64,000 bases of DNA from Phytohabitans maris (GCF_031085175.1 NZ_JAVHUY010000008.1:186001-250000); one strand, 5' to 3'; counted from the stretch's first letter, positions 8,640-18,828 are shown. The notes: generated from the letters alone by a model not told the origin. Numbers and translations: made by a program.

Positions 8640-10844
8640 TCACGGAGCGCTTGCGGGCACCGGCTCCCGCTCGGGCTCCGGCGCGCCCAGCGGATCCCGC
8701 TCCAGGCTCGCGCCCTCGACGTCGACCCGCGGCAGGATCCTGTCGAGCCACCGTGGCAGCCACCAGGCGCGGTGGTCCAGAAGCGCCATGACGGCCGGGA
8801 CGATGGCCATGCGGACCACGAACGCGTCGAGGAAGACCGCGGCGGCGAGGCTGAAACCGATCATCTTGATGAACGGGTCGTGCTCGGCGATGAACCCGGC
8901 GAAGACGGCCATCATGATCAACGCGGCCGCGGCGACGACGCGGGTGCTGTGCCGGAAGCCGGTTTCGATCGCCTCGCGCGGCTCCTCGCCCCGCACGTAG
9001 TCCTCCCGCATCCGCGACACCAGGAACACCTGGTAGTCCATCGCCAGCCCGAACACGATCCCGATCATGAAGATCGGCACCGCGCTCATGATCGGACCGG
9101 TCTGCTCGACGCCGAGCAGGCCGGCGGCGAACCCCTTCTGGAACACCAGGACCATCGCCCCCAGGGCGGCCAGCGCCGAGAGCAGGAACCCCAGGGCCGC
9201 CTTGACCGGGATCAGGATCGAGCGGAACACCACCAGCAGGAGCAGCACGGCGAGCCCGACCACGGTGGCCAGGTAGGGCACCAGCGAGTCCTGGAGCTTG
9301 CCGGCCAGATCGATGTTGACCGCGGTGGTCCCGGTGACCTGGAACGTCGCGCCCGTGCCGCCGGTGAGCTCGGCCCGCGCGTCGCGCAGGTCGCGCACCA
9401 GGTCCTTGGTCGCCTCGTCGGTGGGGCTGGTGGAGGGGACGACCTCGAAGATCGCGGTGTCTGCGGCGTCGTTGAGGATCGCCGGCGAGACCGATACCAC
9501 CCCGTCGACCCGCGCCATGTGGCCGGCGATGGAGTCGGCCGCGCTCTTCGGGTCGGCCGCGCCCTTGGCGTCGACCACGATCATGAGCGGGCCGTTGAAC
9601 CCGGGCCCGAACGCCTTCGCCAGCGCGTCGTAGGCACGGCGCTGGGTGGTCGAGGTCGGCCTGGACTCGTCCCCCGGCATGCCCAGCCGCAGCGCCGTGG
9701 CCGGGATCGCGAGCGCGCCGAGCAGCGCCACACCCAGGAGCAGGACCGCGACGGGGCGGCGAAGCACCAGCCGCGCCCACCGTGCGCCGCCACGCCCCGC
9801 GGCCTTGCCGGCTCCACCCGCGGTGCGCCGTGCGGAGCGGGTCAGCACCTTGTCGGGCGCGAACCCGAGGACCGCCGGCACCAGGGTGAGCGCGACCAGG
9901 ACAGCCACCACCACCGCCGCGACGGCGGCCAGCCCCATCTTGGTCAGCATCGGGATGCCGATCACCGCCATGCCGGCGAGCGCGATCACGACGGTCAGGC
10001 CGGCGAAGGCCACGGCGGAGCCGGCGGTGCCCACCGCCAGGGAGACCGCCTCGACCGCGGACCGGCCGCGGGCACGTTCCTCGCGGTAGCGGGAGACCAC
10101 GAACAGGGCGTAGTCGATCCCCACCGCGAGGCCCAGCATCATCGCCATGGTGCCGGTGGTCGCGGACAGGCCGAGCGCGTTGCTGACCGCCAGGATCGAC
10201 AGCATGCTCACCGCGACCCCGAGCAGCGCGGTCAGCAGCGGCAGCCCCGCGGCGACCAGGGACCCGAAGGTGACCAGCAGGATCACGGCGGCCAACCCGA
10301 TGGCGATGATCTCGGCGACACCCCCACCGCCGCCGGCCTCCATCGCGCTCCCGCCGGCCTCGACGGTCAGCCCCGCCTTCCTGGCGACGTCGGCAGCGGC
10401 GTCGATCTCCGCGCGGCTGGCCTCGGTGACCCCGCTGGCCTTCACGGTGTACATCACGCTCGCGTACGCCGCCGACCCGTCGCCGCTGACCGCGCCGGCC
10501 TCGAACGGGTCATCCACCATGGCGACCTGACCACCCTCGCCAAGCCGCCGAACCGCCGACTCGATGGCCGACCGGTACGGCGCCGAGGTCACCTGGTCGC
10601 CCCGCGGTGCCACGAACACCACCGTCGCGTCGCCGGCATCGGCCGTGATCCCGGGAAACCGCTCCCGCATCAGGTCGAAGGCGGTCTGCGACTCGATGCC
10701 CGGCACCGAGAAGTCGTCATCGGGAACCGACGCCGCCGTCAGACCCGCGAAGACCGCCCCGGCCAGGACGGCCAGCCACACGACGACCACCGGACCGCGG
10801 CGCCGGAAAGCGAACCGGCCGAGCCGAGCCAAAAACGCTGCCAC
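8640..10844 (-). CDS. MMPL-family RND transporter
   Basis: The 734-residue protein has the duplicated MMPL/RND layout. TM1 lies near residues 17-40, followed by a periplasmic domain of about 140 residues and TM2-6 between about 175 and 330. A second half follows with TM7 near 370, another external domain, and TM8-12 to residue 690. Recognisable motifs are GLAVGIDYALFVVSRYREE in the first half and GLAMDYQVFLVSRMREDY in the second, the proton-relay and GxxxDY motifs of the family. Members export lipids or hydrophobic compounds. It lies 62 bases upstream of the second kinase gene on the same strand and may be part of the same regulatory unit. Confidence 0.93.
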   Translation of the reverse strand: MAAFLARLGRFAFRRRGPVVVVWLAVLAGAVFAGLTAASVPDDDFSVPGIESQTAFDLMRERFPGITADAGDATVVFVAPRGDQVTSAPYRSAIESAVRRLGEGGQVAMVDDPFEAGAVSGDGSAAYASVMYTVKASGVTEASRAEIDAAADVARKAGLTVEAGGSAMEAGGGGGVAEIIAIGLAAVILLVTFGSLVAAGLPLLTALLGVAVSMLSILAVSNALGLSATTGTMAMMLGLAVGIDYALFVVSRYREERARGRSAVEAVSLAVGTAGSAVAFAGLTVVIALAGMAVIGIPMLTKMGLAAVAAVVVAVLVALTLVPAVLGFAPDKVLTRSARRTAGGAGKAAGRGGARWARLVLRRPVAVLLLGVALLGALAIPATALRLGMPGDESRPTSTTQRRAYDALAKAFGPGFNGPLMIVVDAKGAADPKSAADSIAGHMARVDGVVSVSPAILNDAADTAIFEVVPSTSPTDEATKDLVRDLRDARAELTGGTGATFQVTGTTAVNIDLAGKLQDSLVPYLATVVGLAVLLLLVVFRSILIPVKAALGFLLSALAALGAMVLVFQKGFAAGLLGVEQTGPIMSAVPIFMIGIVFGLAMDYQVFLVSRMREDYVRGEEPREAIETGFRHSTRVVAAAALIMMAVFAGFIAEHDPFIKMIGFSLAAAVFLDAFVVRMAIVPAVMALLDHRAWWLPRWLDRILPRVDVEGASLERDPLGAPEPEREPVPASAP

Positions 10845-11001
10845 AGGACGTCTCCATCTGAAGTGTCGGAAGACATCACGATCCCGCCACGGCCGGCGCG
10901 CTGTCGTCCTGCAGGCGGTGACACCTGCCTACTGGATCCGAACCACTTCGTCGCGTCGACGCTCATGCGGTGGCAGTAGCCGGCCGGCGTCGCGCGCGCG
11001 G

Positions 11002-11154
11002 CTACAGCAGGGCGACGCCGGCCAGAAACAGCAACACCACCAGCGCCAGGCCCCTGACGAACAGGAAAGCGGCCGCCGCCGACCGGTCGGCCCGACACGC
11101 CCGCCGCGACCGCGCCTCGCGGACGATGTCGCGCCGGTTGATAGAGGTGCTCAC
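11002..11154 (-). CDS. Small single-pass membrane protein
   Basis: A 50-residue frame opens with GTG at 11152-11154 and ends at TAG 11002-11004. Residues 1-25 are polar and strongly basic (INRRDIVREARSRR). Residues 27-50 form one hydrophobic segment, FLFVRGLALVVLLFLAGVAL. That gives a positive-inside, single-span membrane protein with no exported tail. It lies 157 bases upstream of the MMPL gene on the same strand. I do not recognise a family. The frame is short, so its expression is uncertain; the sharp basic/hydrophobic partition is the main reason to list it. Confidence 0.45.
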   Translation of the reverse strand: MSTSINRRDIVREARSRRACRADRSAAAAFLFVRGLALVVLLFLAGVALL

Positions 11155-11371
11155 GTCTTCACGGTCCGGCGGTCGGCCCGGTCCGGCAACGGGCCCGGGC
11201 AAAAACCTACGCCGTCTTGACGCGTTGTGCGGCGGCTTGCCGCCGCCACCATGCCTCGTTCGCGCTGCCCTCGTCCATGGCGACCATTGTGCAGAAGGCG
11301 GCTCGGGCGCGGGGACGGGCGACCACCGTGCGTCCACGATGGACAGCTTGGCGCGGGCGGTCCCGCGGTGC

Positions 11372-12714
11372 TCAGGCCGTGCCCGGGTCGAGGTCGCGGA
11401 CGAGGATGTCGTCGATCGTCTCCCGGCGCACCAGCACCTTCGCGACTCCATTGTGGACGCCGATCAGGGGCGGCCGGGGCACCAGGTTGTAGTTCGAGGC
11501 GAGCGGCAGGTGGTAGGCGCCCGAGCCGGGCACCGCGAGCAGGTCGCCGGGGCGCAGGTCGCCCGGCAGCGGCGCGTCCCGCACGATGACGTCGCCGGCC
11601 TCGTCGTGCCGGCCGACCACCGTCGTCGGCCGGGTGGTGTCGCGGCTGAGCCGGCCGACCAGGGCGGCGGTGTAGCGGGCGCCGTACATGGCCGGGCGCG
11701 GGTTGTCGCTGAGCCCGCCGTCGACGGCGACGAGCTGGCGCCCGCCGGTGTCCCGGCGCACCGCCAGGACTCGGTACAGCGCGACGCCGGCCCGGGCCAC
11801 GATCGCCCGGCGGGGGTCACGACCAGCCGTGGCACCGGCACCCGGTACCGCTGGCTGGAGATCTGGAGGATGGTGCGCACGCGCGCCGCGAAGGCCGGGA
11901 GCGCGAACTCGGCCTCCGCCTCGGTGCCGGGTACCGCGTGGCCGCCGCCGAGGTTGATCTCGCGCAGCGGTACGCGGTGCGTGGCGGCGAGCGCGACGAG
12001 CTGGTCGATGGCGCGTTCGTAGCCGCCGAAGCGGGTCACCTGCGAGCCCAGGTAGAAGTCGAGGCCGACCAGGTCGAGCGCGGGCTGGTCGGCGATGCGG
12101 CGCAGCATGCCGGCGAGGGAGTCGGCCGGCAGGCCGAAGCGGTCGGTGTCGGGGCCGGCGGGGAGCGCGGCGGCCGGGTCGAGGCCGGGGCGGCCGGGGC
12201 CGGGGAGCACGCGGAGCAGCACCCGCTGGCGGCCCTTGGCGAGCGCGGCGAGGCGGGCGACCTCGGTGGGGGACTCGATGACGACGGTGCCGACGCCGTA
12301 CGCGAGCGCGCGTTCCAGGTCGGTGGGGGTCTTGGCGTCGCCGTGCAGGATGGCGCGGTCGGCGGGGAAGCCGACGGCGGCCGCGGCGGCGAGCTGGCCG
12401 GCCGAGCAGACGCTCAGGCCCAGCCCCTCCTCGGCGACCCACCGCAGCACCGCGCGGCAGGTGAGCGCCTTGGCGGCGTACGCGACGCCGGTCGCGCCGA
12501 ACGCCGCCGTGTACTGCCGGCAGCGCGCCCGGACGTCCTGTTCGTCCAGCACATACAGTGGCGTGCCGAACTGTTCGGCGACGCCGGCCAGGCCGGTGCC
12601 GCCCACCTGGATCTCCCCGTGGCCGCCGCGCGCCGTGGTCGCCGGCCACAGCTGGGCCGGCAGGCTCGGCGGCAGCGACGCCCGCAGCGAGGGGATCACG
12701 TCCAACAAGGTCAT
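11372..12714 (-). pseudogene. lysA: Diaminopimelate-decarboxylase-like gene, frameshifted
   Basis: Two adjoining minus-strand frames together encode a fold-III PLP-dependent decarboxylase of about 450 residues. The N-terminal frame (start ATG 12712-12714, or GTG 12723) carries the PLP lysine region VAYAAKALTCR, HGDAKTP, the glycine loop INLGGGHAVPG, and runs to LVVTP near 11815. The C-terminal frame then supplies RAIVARAGVALYRVL through YNLVPRPP to a stop at 11372. Adding one G after the run of five C at about 11812-11820 restores a continuous family-like TPGRAIVARAG. The usual catalytic CESGD motif reads DEAGD here. It could be a true pseudogene or a sequence error. Confidence 0.75.
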
Positions 12715-12900
12715 GCCCTCCACGGTGCACCCGCCAAGCGCCTCGACCCCGTTTCGCTACGCGATCCCTACGCCCCCGGCCACCGCCCGGCGCCGAAAGG
12801 GCGTACATCGGGACAAAACATGGTGATCACCGGCACGCTTACCGCCGTGGACAGGCGGGTACGGACCTCGTCGAGCAGCACCGGAACGAGAGGGTCCGCC

Positions 12901-13575
12901 ATGCCATCCACCGATCCAGCCGCCTTCCGTGACCGCGCCGAGGCCGGCCATGCGCTCGGCGCCGAGGTCGCCGCCCACCTGGGCCAGGACGGGGTATCGG
13001 GCCGCCCGCTGGTCCTCGCCCTGCCGCGCGGCGGCGTCCCGGTCGGCTACGAGGTCGCCGGCACGATCGGCGGCGACCTGGACGTGGTGGTCGCTCGCAA
13101 GATCGGCATGCCGGGCCGGCCGGAGTTCGGCATCGGCGCCGTCAGCGCGCACGGGCCGCCCATGTTCGGCGCCCACGTACACCAGGTCGACCTGACCGGG
13201 CCGGAGATCACCGCGACGGTCGCCGCGGAGCGGGCCGAGGCACGCCGCCGGCTGCGCCGCTACCGCGGGGACCGGCCGCCTCCGGATGTCGCCGGCCGCA
13301 CCGTGATCGTCGTGGACGACGGCGTCGCCACCGGCGTCACCGCGACGGCCGCGCTGCGCCAGCTGCGGATGCGGAACCCGCGGCGGCTGGTCTTCGCGAC
13401 GCCGGTCTGCGCCGTCGAGACCGGTGTCGCGTTGGGCAAGGAGGCCGACGCCATCGTCTGCCTTCGCGTCCCGACCGACTTCACCGCGGTCGGCGCCTGG
13501 TACGAGGACTACCGCCAGCTCACCGACGAGGACGTGGAGGCGATCCTCGCCGAGGCCTGGAACGAGACCCGTTGA
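12901..13575 (+). CDS. Phosphoribosyltransferase-domain protein
   Basis: This 224-residue protein belongs to the PRTase-like family. The PRPP-binding motif VIVVDDGVATGVTATAAL lies near residue 138, with two acidic residues followed by the Gly/Thr loop. An N-terminal ALPRGGVPVGYEVA near residue 42 is the flexible substrate loop. Stand-alone proteins of this type often sit beside dienelactone hydrolases in actinomycetes and have no fixed nucleobase. I chose the ATG at 12901 with GAGAGGG upstream; the frame is open much further but that is antisense to the decarboxylase. It is convergent with the ABC transporter gene ending at 13607. Confidence 0.85.
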   Translation: MPSTDPAAFRDRAEAGHALGAEVAAHLGQDGVSGRPLVLALPRGGVPVGYEVAGTIGGDLDVVVARKIGMPGRPEFGIGAVSAHGPPMFGAHVHQVDLTGPEITATVAAERAEARRRLRRYRGDRPPPDVAGRTVIVVDDGVATGVTATAALRQLRMRNPRRLVFATPVCAVETGVALGKEADAIVCLRVPTDFTAVGAWYEDYRQLTDEDVEAILAEAWNETR

Positions 13576-13606
13576 GGTCGGCGGGGTCGAGTGGGCACCG
13601 CCGCGT

Positions 13607-15364
13607 TCAGGTGTCGCTACCGCCCGCCGAGACGACCCGCCATCCGGTGGCCGCCTCGCGCCGGCGCCAGAAGTCGGCGAACCGGCCACCGGCGGCCAGC
13701 AGTCCCTCGACGGTGCCGTCCTCCACGACGCGGCCGTCCTCGAGGAACACCACCCGGTCGGCGTGGCGGATGCTGCCGAGGCGGTGGGCGACGACGACCC
13801 GGGTACGGGGCGTGGTGCGGTCGGCGAGGGCCTGGACGACGGCGGCCTCGTTTTCGGTGTCCAGCGCGCTCGTGGCCTCGTCGACGAGCAGGATGGGCGC
13901 CGGCTTGAGCAGTGCCCGGGCGATGCTCACCCGTTGGCGTTCCCCGCCGGACAGGGCGGTGCCGGCTTCGCCGACCGCGGTGCGCTCCCCGTCGGGTAGG
14001 CGGGCGGTGACCTCGTCGACGCGGGCGAGCGCGACCGCGTGCCCGAGGCGGTCTTCGCCGGCGCCGGGGTCACCGGCGAGGACGTTGTCGCGGATGGTGC
14101 CGTCGAACAGGTACGGCTGCTGGAACACCACGCTGACCAGGGCGCGGCGCTCGTCCGGGGCGAGGGCGGCGGTGTCGTCGCCGTCGACGAGGACCCGTCC
14201 GGCGGTCGGTTGGTGCAGACCGGCCAGGAGGGCGAGCAGGGTGCTCTTGCCGGATCCGGAGGGCCCGACGATGGCGGTGGTGGTGCCCGCCTCCAGGGTG
14301 AGGTCGAGCCCGTCGAGCACCTGCGGGCCGTCGTCGGCGTAGCGGAAGGCGACCCGCTCCAGCCGGATCCGCGGCGCGCCGGTCGCCGTGCCCGGCCGCG
14401 CCGACGCTCCGATGGAGACGGTCGGGGCGTCGCGTACCGCGCGGATCCGGCGCAGGGCGGTGGTGGCCGTCTCGATGCCGGGCGTGAGCTCGCCGAGCGC
14501 GGCGAACGCCTCCAGGTAGCGGGCGACGACGACGAGGAGCGCGATCGCCTCGGGCACGCCGAGATCGCCCCGAACGGCGAGTGCCGTGGTCGTACCCGCG
14601 AGCAGCACCAGGGCGGCCTGGCTGGCGAGGCCGAACAGCAGCTGCCCGGGAATTTGCAGCAGCACCAGCCGTACGGTCGCCCCGTGCTGGGCGGCGAGGG
14701 CGGCGCCGACGAGACCGCGGGCCGGTTCGGCGCGCCGGGCGGCGCGCAGCGCCGGTTGGGTACGGGCGAACTCGACGATCCGTTCGGTGAGGGCGGTGTT
14801 GGCGTCCTCGGCGGTCCGGTCGGCGACCCGGCCGATGCGGCGGGTGGTCCAGAACGCCACGAGCAGCACAGGCACGCCGGCGAGGGCGGCGAGGCCGAGC
14901 GGCACGGAGATCGGCAGCAGGGCGAGCCCGATCGCGACGGGCAGCAGCACCGCGCCGGCGACCGGCGTGACGAGGTAGATGACCAGCCCGACGAGATCGG
15001 GTCCGGTGGTCGCGACGGCCTGCCGCGCGGTCGCGGTGTGCGCCGCGGTGAACCAGGTCAGCCGGATCCGGGTGAGCCGGTCGGCGATGCTGTGCTGCCC
15101 GTTGTCCAGCAACGCGAAGCCGAGGTCGAACCCGATCCGCGCGGCGGCCGTGTCGACCGCCCAGCCGGCGGCGGTGACGGCGGCCAGCGCGCCCAGCCAC
15201 GGCCACGCTCCGCCCGGGTCGGGGCCGAACAGGTCGGCGACCAGGGGTACGAGCAGGACCGCGCCGGCGGCCCGCAGCGCCACGCCCAGGACGGTGAGGG
15301 CCGCGTGGCCGGCGGCCAGCCGGCGCCGGTCGGCCGGCAGGAGCTGGAGCAGGGTGCGGATCAC
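13607..15364 (-). CDS. irtB: IrtB-like ABC transporter half (TM-NBD)
   Basis: The 585-residue half transporter has a six-helix ABC transmembrane domain (residues about 20-310) followed by a nucleotide-binding domain. The NBD shows Walker [10 protein letters not shown] near residue 375, a Q-loop in [10 protein letters not shown], the signature LSGGERQR near 475, Walker [13 protein letters not shown] and the His switch VVAHRLGS. Its GTG start (15362-15364) overlaps the stop of the irtA-like gene. In mycobacteria IrtA and IrtB form a heterodimeric, inward-pumping importer of ferric carboxymycobactin at the inner membrane. The paired arrangement here is the same. The transported siderophore is not shown by the window. 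Confidence 0.88.
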   Translation of the reverse strand: MIRTLLQLLPADRRRLAAGHAALTVLGVALRAAGAVLLVPLVADLFGPDPGGAWPWLGALAAVTAAGWAVDTAAARIGFDLGFALLDNGQHSIADRLTRIRLTWFTAAHTATARQAVATTGPDLVGLVIYLVTPVAGAVLLPVAIGLALLPISVPLGLAALAGVPVLLVAFWTTRRIGRVADRTAEDANTALTERIVEFARTQPALRAARRAEPARGLVGAALAAQHGATVRLVLLQIPGQLLFGLASQAALVLLAGTTTALAVRGDLGVPEAIALLVVVARYLEAFAALGELTPGIETATTALRRIRAVRDAPTVSIGASARPGTATGAPRIRLERVAFRYADDGPQVLDGLDLTLEAGTTTAIVGPSGSGKSTLLALLAGLHQPTAGRVLVDGDDTAALAPDERRALVSVVFQQPYLFDGTIRDNVLAGDPGAGEDRLGHAVALARVDEVTARLPDGERTAVGEAGTALSGGERQRVSIARALLKPAPILLVDEATSALDTENEAAVVQALADRTTPRTRVVVAHRLGSIRHADRVVFLEDGRVVEDGTVEGLLAAGGRFADFWRRREAATGWRVVSAGGSDT

Positions 15365-17931
15365 AGGGTCGCCTCCGCACGCGCGGTGGTGCGGTTCGCG
15401 CCGGCGTCCCACAGCTGCCGGTAGCGGCCGCCGGCGGCGTGGAGCTCGTCGTGGGTACCGGTTTCGGCGACCCGACCGCCGTCGAGCACGACGATCTGGT
15501 CGGCGCCGGTGATCGTGTGCAGGCGATGGGCGATGACCAGGACGGTGCGGCCGGCGGTGAGCCGGTCGAGTGCCCGCTGGACGGCGTACTCCGACTCCGG
15601 GTCGGCGAAGGCGGTGGCCTCGTCGAGCACCAGAACGGCCGGGTCGGCGAGGATCGCGCGGGCGATGGTGAGGCGCTGCCGTTCCCCGCCGGAGAGGGCG
15701 GCGTCCGGCCCGAGGACGGTGTCGTAGCCGCGCGGCAGGCGCAGGATCCGCTCGTGGAGGTACGCGGCCCGCGCCGCGGCCTCCACCCGCTCGCGGCTGG
15801 CGTCGGGGAGGGCGAGCGCGATGTTGTCGTGGACGGTGCCGTGGACGAGCTGGGTCTGCTGGAACACGAACCCGACCCGTGCGTACAGCTCGTCGGCGGT
15901 CAGGTCGCGCACGTCGTGGCCGCCGACGCGGACCGCCCCGGTGTCGACGTCGTGGAAGCGGGCCAGCAGCGCGGCGAGGGTCGACTTGCCCGAGCCGGAC
16001 GGGCCGACCAGCGCGGTGAGCGTGCCCGGCCGCAGCACGATCGAGACGCCGTGGATGACCGGGACACCCGGCCGGTACCCGAAGTCCACCCGGTCGAACA
16101 CGACCGTTCCCGGCGCTTCGGCCGCCGCCGCGGCGGGCCCGGCGCGGACCTGTAGCTCGGACTCGTCGAGCGTGGTCTGGATCCGGCGGGCGGCGAGCAG
16201 GCCGGTGCGCAGCCCGCTGAGCCCGTAGCCGATGCCGAGCAGCCGGGCCCCGAAGGTGGTGCCCAGCAGCAGGAACGGCAGCAGCGACACCGGATCCATC
16301 GCGCCGGAGCTGACCAGCCAGGTACCGAGGAAGGCGATCAGCAGCAGGAATGTGGCCGGTCGGGTGGCCAGGTCCATCAGTGTCTTCTTGCCGGTGAACG
16401 GCCGCTGCCAGTCGTCGAGGAACCCGATGTACTCGTCGAGGCGGGCGCGGAAGGTCGACCCGGCGGCACCGCCGAACACCCGGATCACCGGCTGTCCCTC
16501 CAGATAGCCGGCGGCTTCCCGGTTCATCCGCTCCGACCAGCGCAGCGCCAGGGCGGTGCGGGCGCCGGACTGGACGACCATCACCGTCATCGTCATGACG
16601 TAGACGAGGACCGGCAGGAACAGTGCCAGCGCGATCCGCCAGTCCACGGCGAACAGGTACGCCAGGACGGCGACCGGTGCGACGACGGCCGCGACGGCGT
16701 CGGGGACGGCGTGCGTGACGAGGTAGTGCAGCGCCAGCGTGTCGTCCCGCACGACCTGCTTGACGTGCCCGGAGCCGCGGGCGGTGAACCAGCCCAGCGG
16801 CAGCCGCGCGAGCTTGCCCAGCAGCCGCCGCCGCAGGTCGCGGGCGAACCGGGCGTCGACGGCATGCAGCCAGAGCGTGAGCGCCCCGCCGAGGAGCGTA
16901 CCGGCGCCGACGAGGCCCAGTGCCCAGCCGCCGAGGGTCCACAGTGTGGATTCCGCGGCCCCGGCCAGCATCCGCCGCGCCAGCTCCACCAGGAGTACGA
17001 ACGGGGCGAGCTGGACAAGCGTGACCACGGCCTGTAGCGCGCCGGACAGGATCAGGGTCCGTTTCAGCGGCGCGAGCAACCGGCCCGCGCCCTGGGCCCG
17101 CCACGCCCCGCGCACCGCCGGGCCGGACGGTGCGGCGGCGGCGGGCGCGGGTTCGGGGGCCGCGGCGGGCTCCGGCTCGGGCGTGCCGCGCCGCTTGCCG
17201 AACGCGCGGCCGTAGTACCAGTACGCCTGGGCGTACAGCTCGGACTTCGGAAACCCGAACTCGTCGCGCAGGCGGGTGCGCAGGTGTTTGAGGGAACCCG
17301 ACTCCGGGCCGGCCCACGCGTACCAGTCCGACCAGTCCCGGGCTTCGATCGCGGCCGCGAGGGACGCCGGCCCCTGCCGAGGTACCCAGTGGATCCGCGC
17401 CCGTGGATGCGGTGTCAGCGGGACGAGCGGGTCGGCGTCGTCGTGCTGCTCGAGATAGACCTCGACCGGCACGTCCACCGGGACGGCGGCGAGGATGGAG
17501 TTGACGGCCGGGATCGAGGCGGAGTCGCCGATCAGCAGGTACCCGGCCGGCGGCTCCTCGGGCACGTCGAACTTCGACGAACCGAGCGAGGTCGCCATGA
17601 TGGTCCAGCCCGGCTCGACACGTTTGGCCCACAGCGAGGCCGGGCCGGCCGGCTCGTGCAGCACCATGTCGATGGTGAACTCGCCGGTGGTCTCGTCGGC
17701 CGAGGAGATCGTGTACGCCCGCTGGTGCTCGCTCTCCCCGCCGTCCGGGTCCGGAAACCAGAACCGCAGCCACGCCGTCGGTACGGCCACGGCGTCCTGG
17801 AACAGTGTCGCGGAGGTCAGCCGCACCCGCACGAAGTGCGGCGCGAGCGACTCCTTGCCGACCACGGTGACCTCGTGGTCGCGGGCGCCGTAGCTCCGGA
17901 TGACCACTCCGCTGAATCCGCGCTTGGCCAT
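15361..17931 (-). CDS. irtA: IrtA-like siderophore importer with N-terminal reductase domain
   Basis: This 856-residue protein has three parts. Residues 1-245 are a siderophore-interacting FAD-binding domain with HQRAYTISS near residue 88 and a [12 protein letters not shown] strand near 150. An Ala/Pro/Glu-rich linker spans about 252-280. The rest is an ABC exporter-fold half: TM domain about 300-585, then Walker [10 protein letters not shown], signature LSGGERQR, Walker [11 protein letters not shown] and HRLHT. This order is that of mycobacterial IrtA, where the N-terminal domain reduces ferric siderophore after uptake. It follows the TetR stop with no gap and overlaps the irtB-like gene, so the three are one operon. 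Confidence 0.9.
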   Translation of the reverse strand: MAKRGFSGVVIRSYGARDHEVTVVGKESLAPHFVRVRLTSATLFQDAVAVPTAWLRFWFPDPDGGESEHQRAYTISSADETTGEFTIDMVLHEPAGPASLWAKRVEPGWTIMATSLGSSKFDVPEEPPAGYLLIGDSASIPAVNSILAAVPVDVPVEVYLEQHDDADPLVPLTPHPRARIHWVPRQGPASLAAAIEARDWSDWYAWAGPESGSLKHLRTRLRDEFGFPKSELYAQAYWYYGRAFGKRRGTPEPEPAAAPEPAPAAAAPSGPAVRGAWRAQGAGRLLAPLKRTLILSGALQAVVTLVQLAPFVLLVELARRMLAGAAESTLWTLGGWALGLVGAGTLLGGALTLWLHAVDARFARDLRRRLLGKLARLPLGWFTARGSGHVKQVVRDDTLALHYLVTHAVPDAVAAVVAPVAVLAYLFAVDWRIALALFLPVLVYVMTMTVMVVQSGARTALALRWSERMNREAAGYLEGQPVIRVFGGAAGSTFRARLDEYIGFLDDWQRPFTGKKTLMDLATRPATFLLLIAFLGTWLVSSGAMDPVSLLPFLLLGTTFGARLLGIGYGLSGLRTGLLAARRIQTTLDESELQVRAGPAAAAAEAPGTVVFDRVDFGYRPGVPVIHGVSIVLRPGTLTALVGPSGSGKSTLAALLARFHDVDTGAVRVGGHDVRDLTADELYARVGFVFQQTQLVHGTVHDNIALALPDASRERVEAAARAAYLHERILRLPRGYDTVLGPDAALSGGERQRLTIARAILADPAVLVLDEATAFADPESEYAVQRALDRLTAGRTVLVIAHRLHTITGADQIVVLDGGRVAETGTHDELHAAGGRYRQLWDAGANRTTARAEATL

Positions 17932-18693
17932 CTATGACTCCTTCTCGATCGCGAGATCCTCGGCGGCGAGGTCTTTTTCGGTGGTGGCGAGGTCTTTCTC
18001 CGTGGTGGCGAGGTCCGCGACGATGTCGGCGACCGGGCGGCCGGGCGGGGCCACGCCGAGCAGGCCCCGGATCGCGCCGGTCAGCACCAGCCGCACGTAC
18101 TCCGCTCGCGGCACCCGCGGCAGCGCGGCGTGCGCCGGGGCGAGGCGGTCGTCGACGTCGAGGCCCGCGGTCGCGGCCCGGCGCTCGCGGTCGAGCCCGC
18201 CGGCATCTTCGCGCTCCACCGCGACGCTCTGCTCCTCCGACGCCGCCATCGCGATGGTCAGCGACGCGACCGCGCCGCTGACCACGACGGCCGCGTCCGG
18301 CGCGTAGCCGCGCCGCGCGAGCGCCTCGACCTCCGCGGTCAGCACCCGCCGGCCGGCCTCGCCGCGCGGGAACAGCACCTGCATGTACCGGGCCATCCCC
18401 GGACGGGTGAGGGTGAACGCCCGCAGCTGCAGCGCGAACGACAGCAGATGCGGCTCGATGCCGTGCCGCGGATCGTCCCGCAGGACCAGCTCGGCCAGGA
18501 CGCTCTCCCCGACCAGCCGCTCCAGCCCCCACCGCCCGTCGACGTGGCGGTACAGCGCGGCCGCGGTGACGCCGAGCTCGGCGGCGACCGCCTTCACGCT
18601 CAGCGCGCCCATGCCCAGGGCCCGACCGACCCGGACGATGTCGTCCGTGCTGATGCGCGGCGCGCGCCCGCCGGCGTGGGCCCTGCCAGGCAC
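17932..18693 (-). CDS. TetR-family regulator of the irtAB-like operon
   Basis: The 253-residue protein has an N-terminal helix-turn-helix (VKAVAAELGVTAAALYRHVDG, residues about 33-53) and a TetR_C-type ligand domain. It is the first gene of the irtAB-like operon. The GTG start at 18691-18693 lies about 8 bases from a large inverted repeat, so autoregulation is likely. Oddly, the last 28 residues repeat the heptad DLATTEK and end in a charged AEDLAIEKES tail, encoded by tandem 21-bp DNA repeats. The normal TetR core ends before this tail. Iron or siderophore sensing is inferred from context only. Confidence 0.85.
   Translation of the reverse strand: MPGRAHAGGRAPRISTDDIVRVGRALGMGALSVKAVAAELGVTAAALYRHVDGRWGLERLVGESVLAELVLRDDPRHGIEPHLLSFALQLRAFTLTRPGMARYMQVLFPRGEAGRRVLTAEVEALARRGYAPDAAVVVSGAVASLTIAMAASEEQSVAVEREDAGGLDRERRAATAGLDVDDRLAPAHAALPRVPRAEYVRLVLTGAIRGLLGVAPPGRPVADIVADLATTEKDLATTEKDLAAEDLAIEKES
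17965..18016. repeat. Tandem 21-bp repeat inside the TetR gene
   Basis: Units at 17965-17985 and 17986-18006 are 21 bases each and differ at two positions; a third partial unit begins at 18007. In the minus-strand reading frame each unit encodes the heptad DLATTEK, so repeat-number change would add or remove seven residues without a frameshift. The repeat lies in the 3' end of the regulator gene. Confidence 0.8.
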
Positions 18694-18706
18694 CGTCGCT
18701 CACTCC

Positions 18707-18753
18707 CGAGTGAAGTTATAGGGGGTAACAAAGGGTACCCTAACTTCCACTCG
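18707..18753. promoter_or_regulatory. Long inverted repeat, candidate operator of irtAB-like operon
   Basis: Arms CGAGTGAAGTTA (18707-18718) and TAACTTCCACTCG (18741-18753) are complementary apart from one bulged base. Inside lies a second small palindrome, AGGGTACCCT (18732-18741). The site is immediately upstream of the TetR start codon. The inner sequence plus TTAG on the minus strand resembles half of a DtxR/IdeR iron box but is not a full match. The site could bind the TetR protein, an iron repressor, or both. Confidence 0.6.
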
Positions 18754-18828
18754 GTCGATCGGTCAACGGCTTTCCCGGGCCGGGCGCTTCGCCTTCGGAA
18801 GGTGCGGCGAGCACAGGGAAGAGACGCG

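Noticed and set aside
8772-10979. 735-codon plus-strand frame.
   Set aside because: Antisense to the MMPL transporter; composition dominated by Arg, Gly, Asp, Gln and His with no motif.
13607-18703. A single minus-strand frame of 1698 codons spanning irtB, irtA and the TetR gene.
   Set aside because: Only its 3' third is the irtB-like protein. The rest is an Arg/Gly/Pro-rich shadow of irtA and TetR in another frame, common in very GC-rich DNA.
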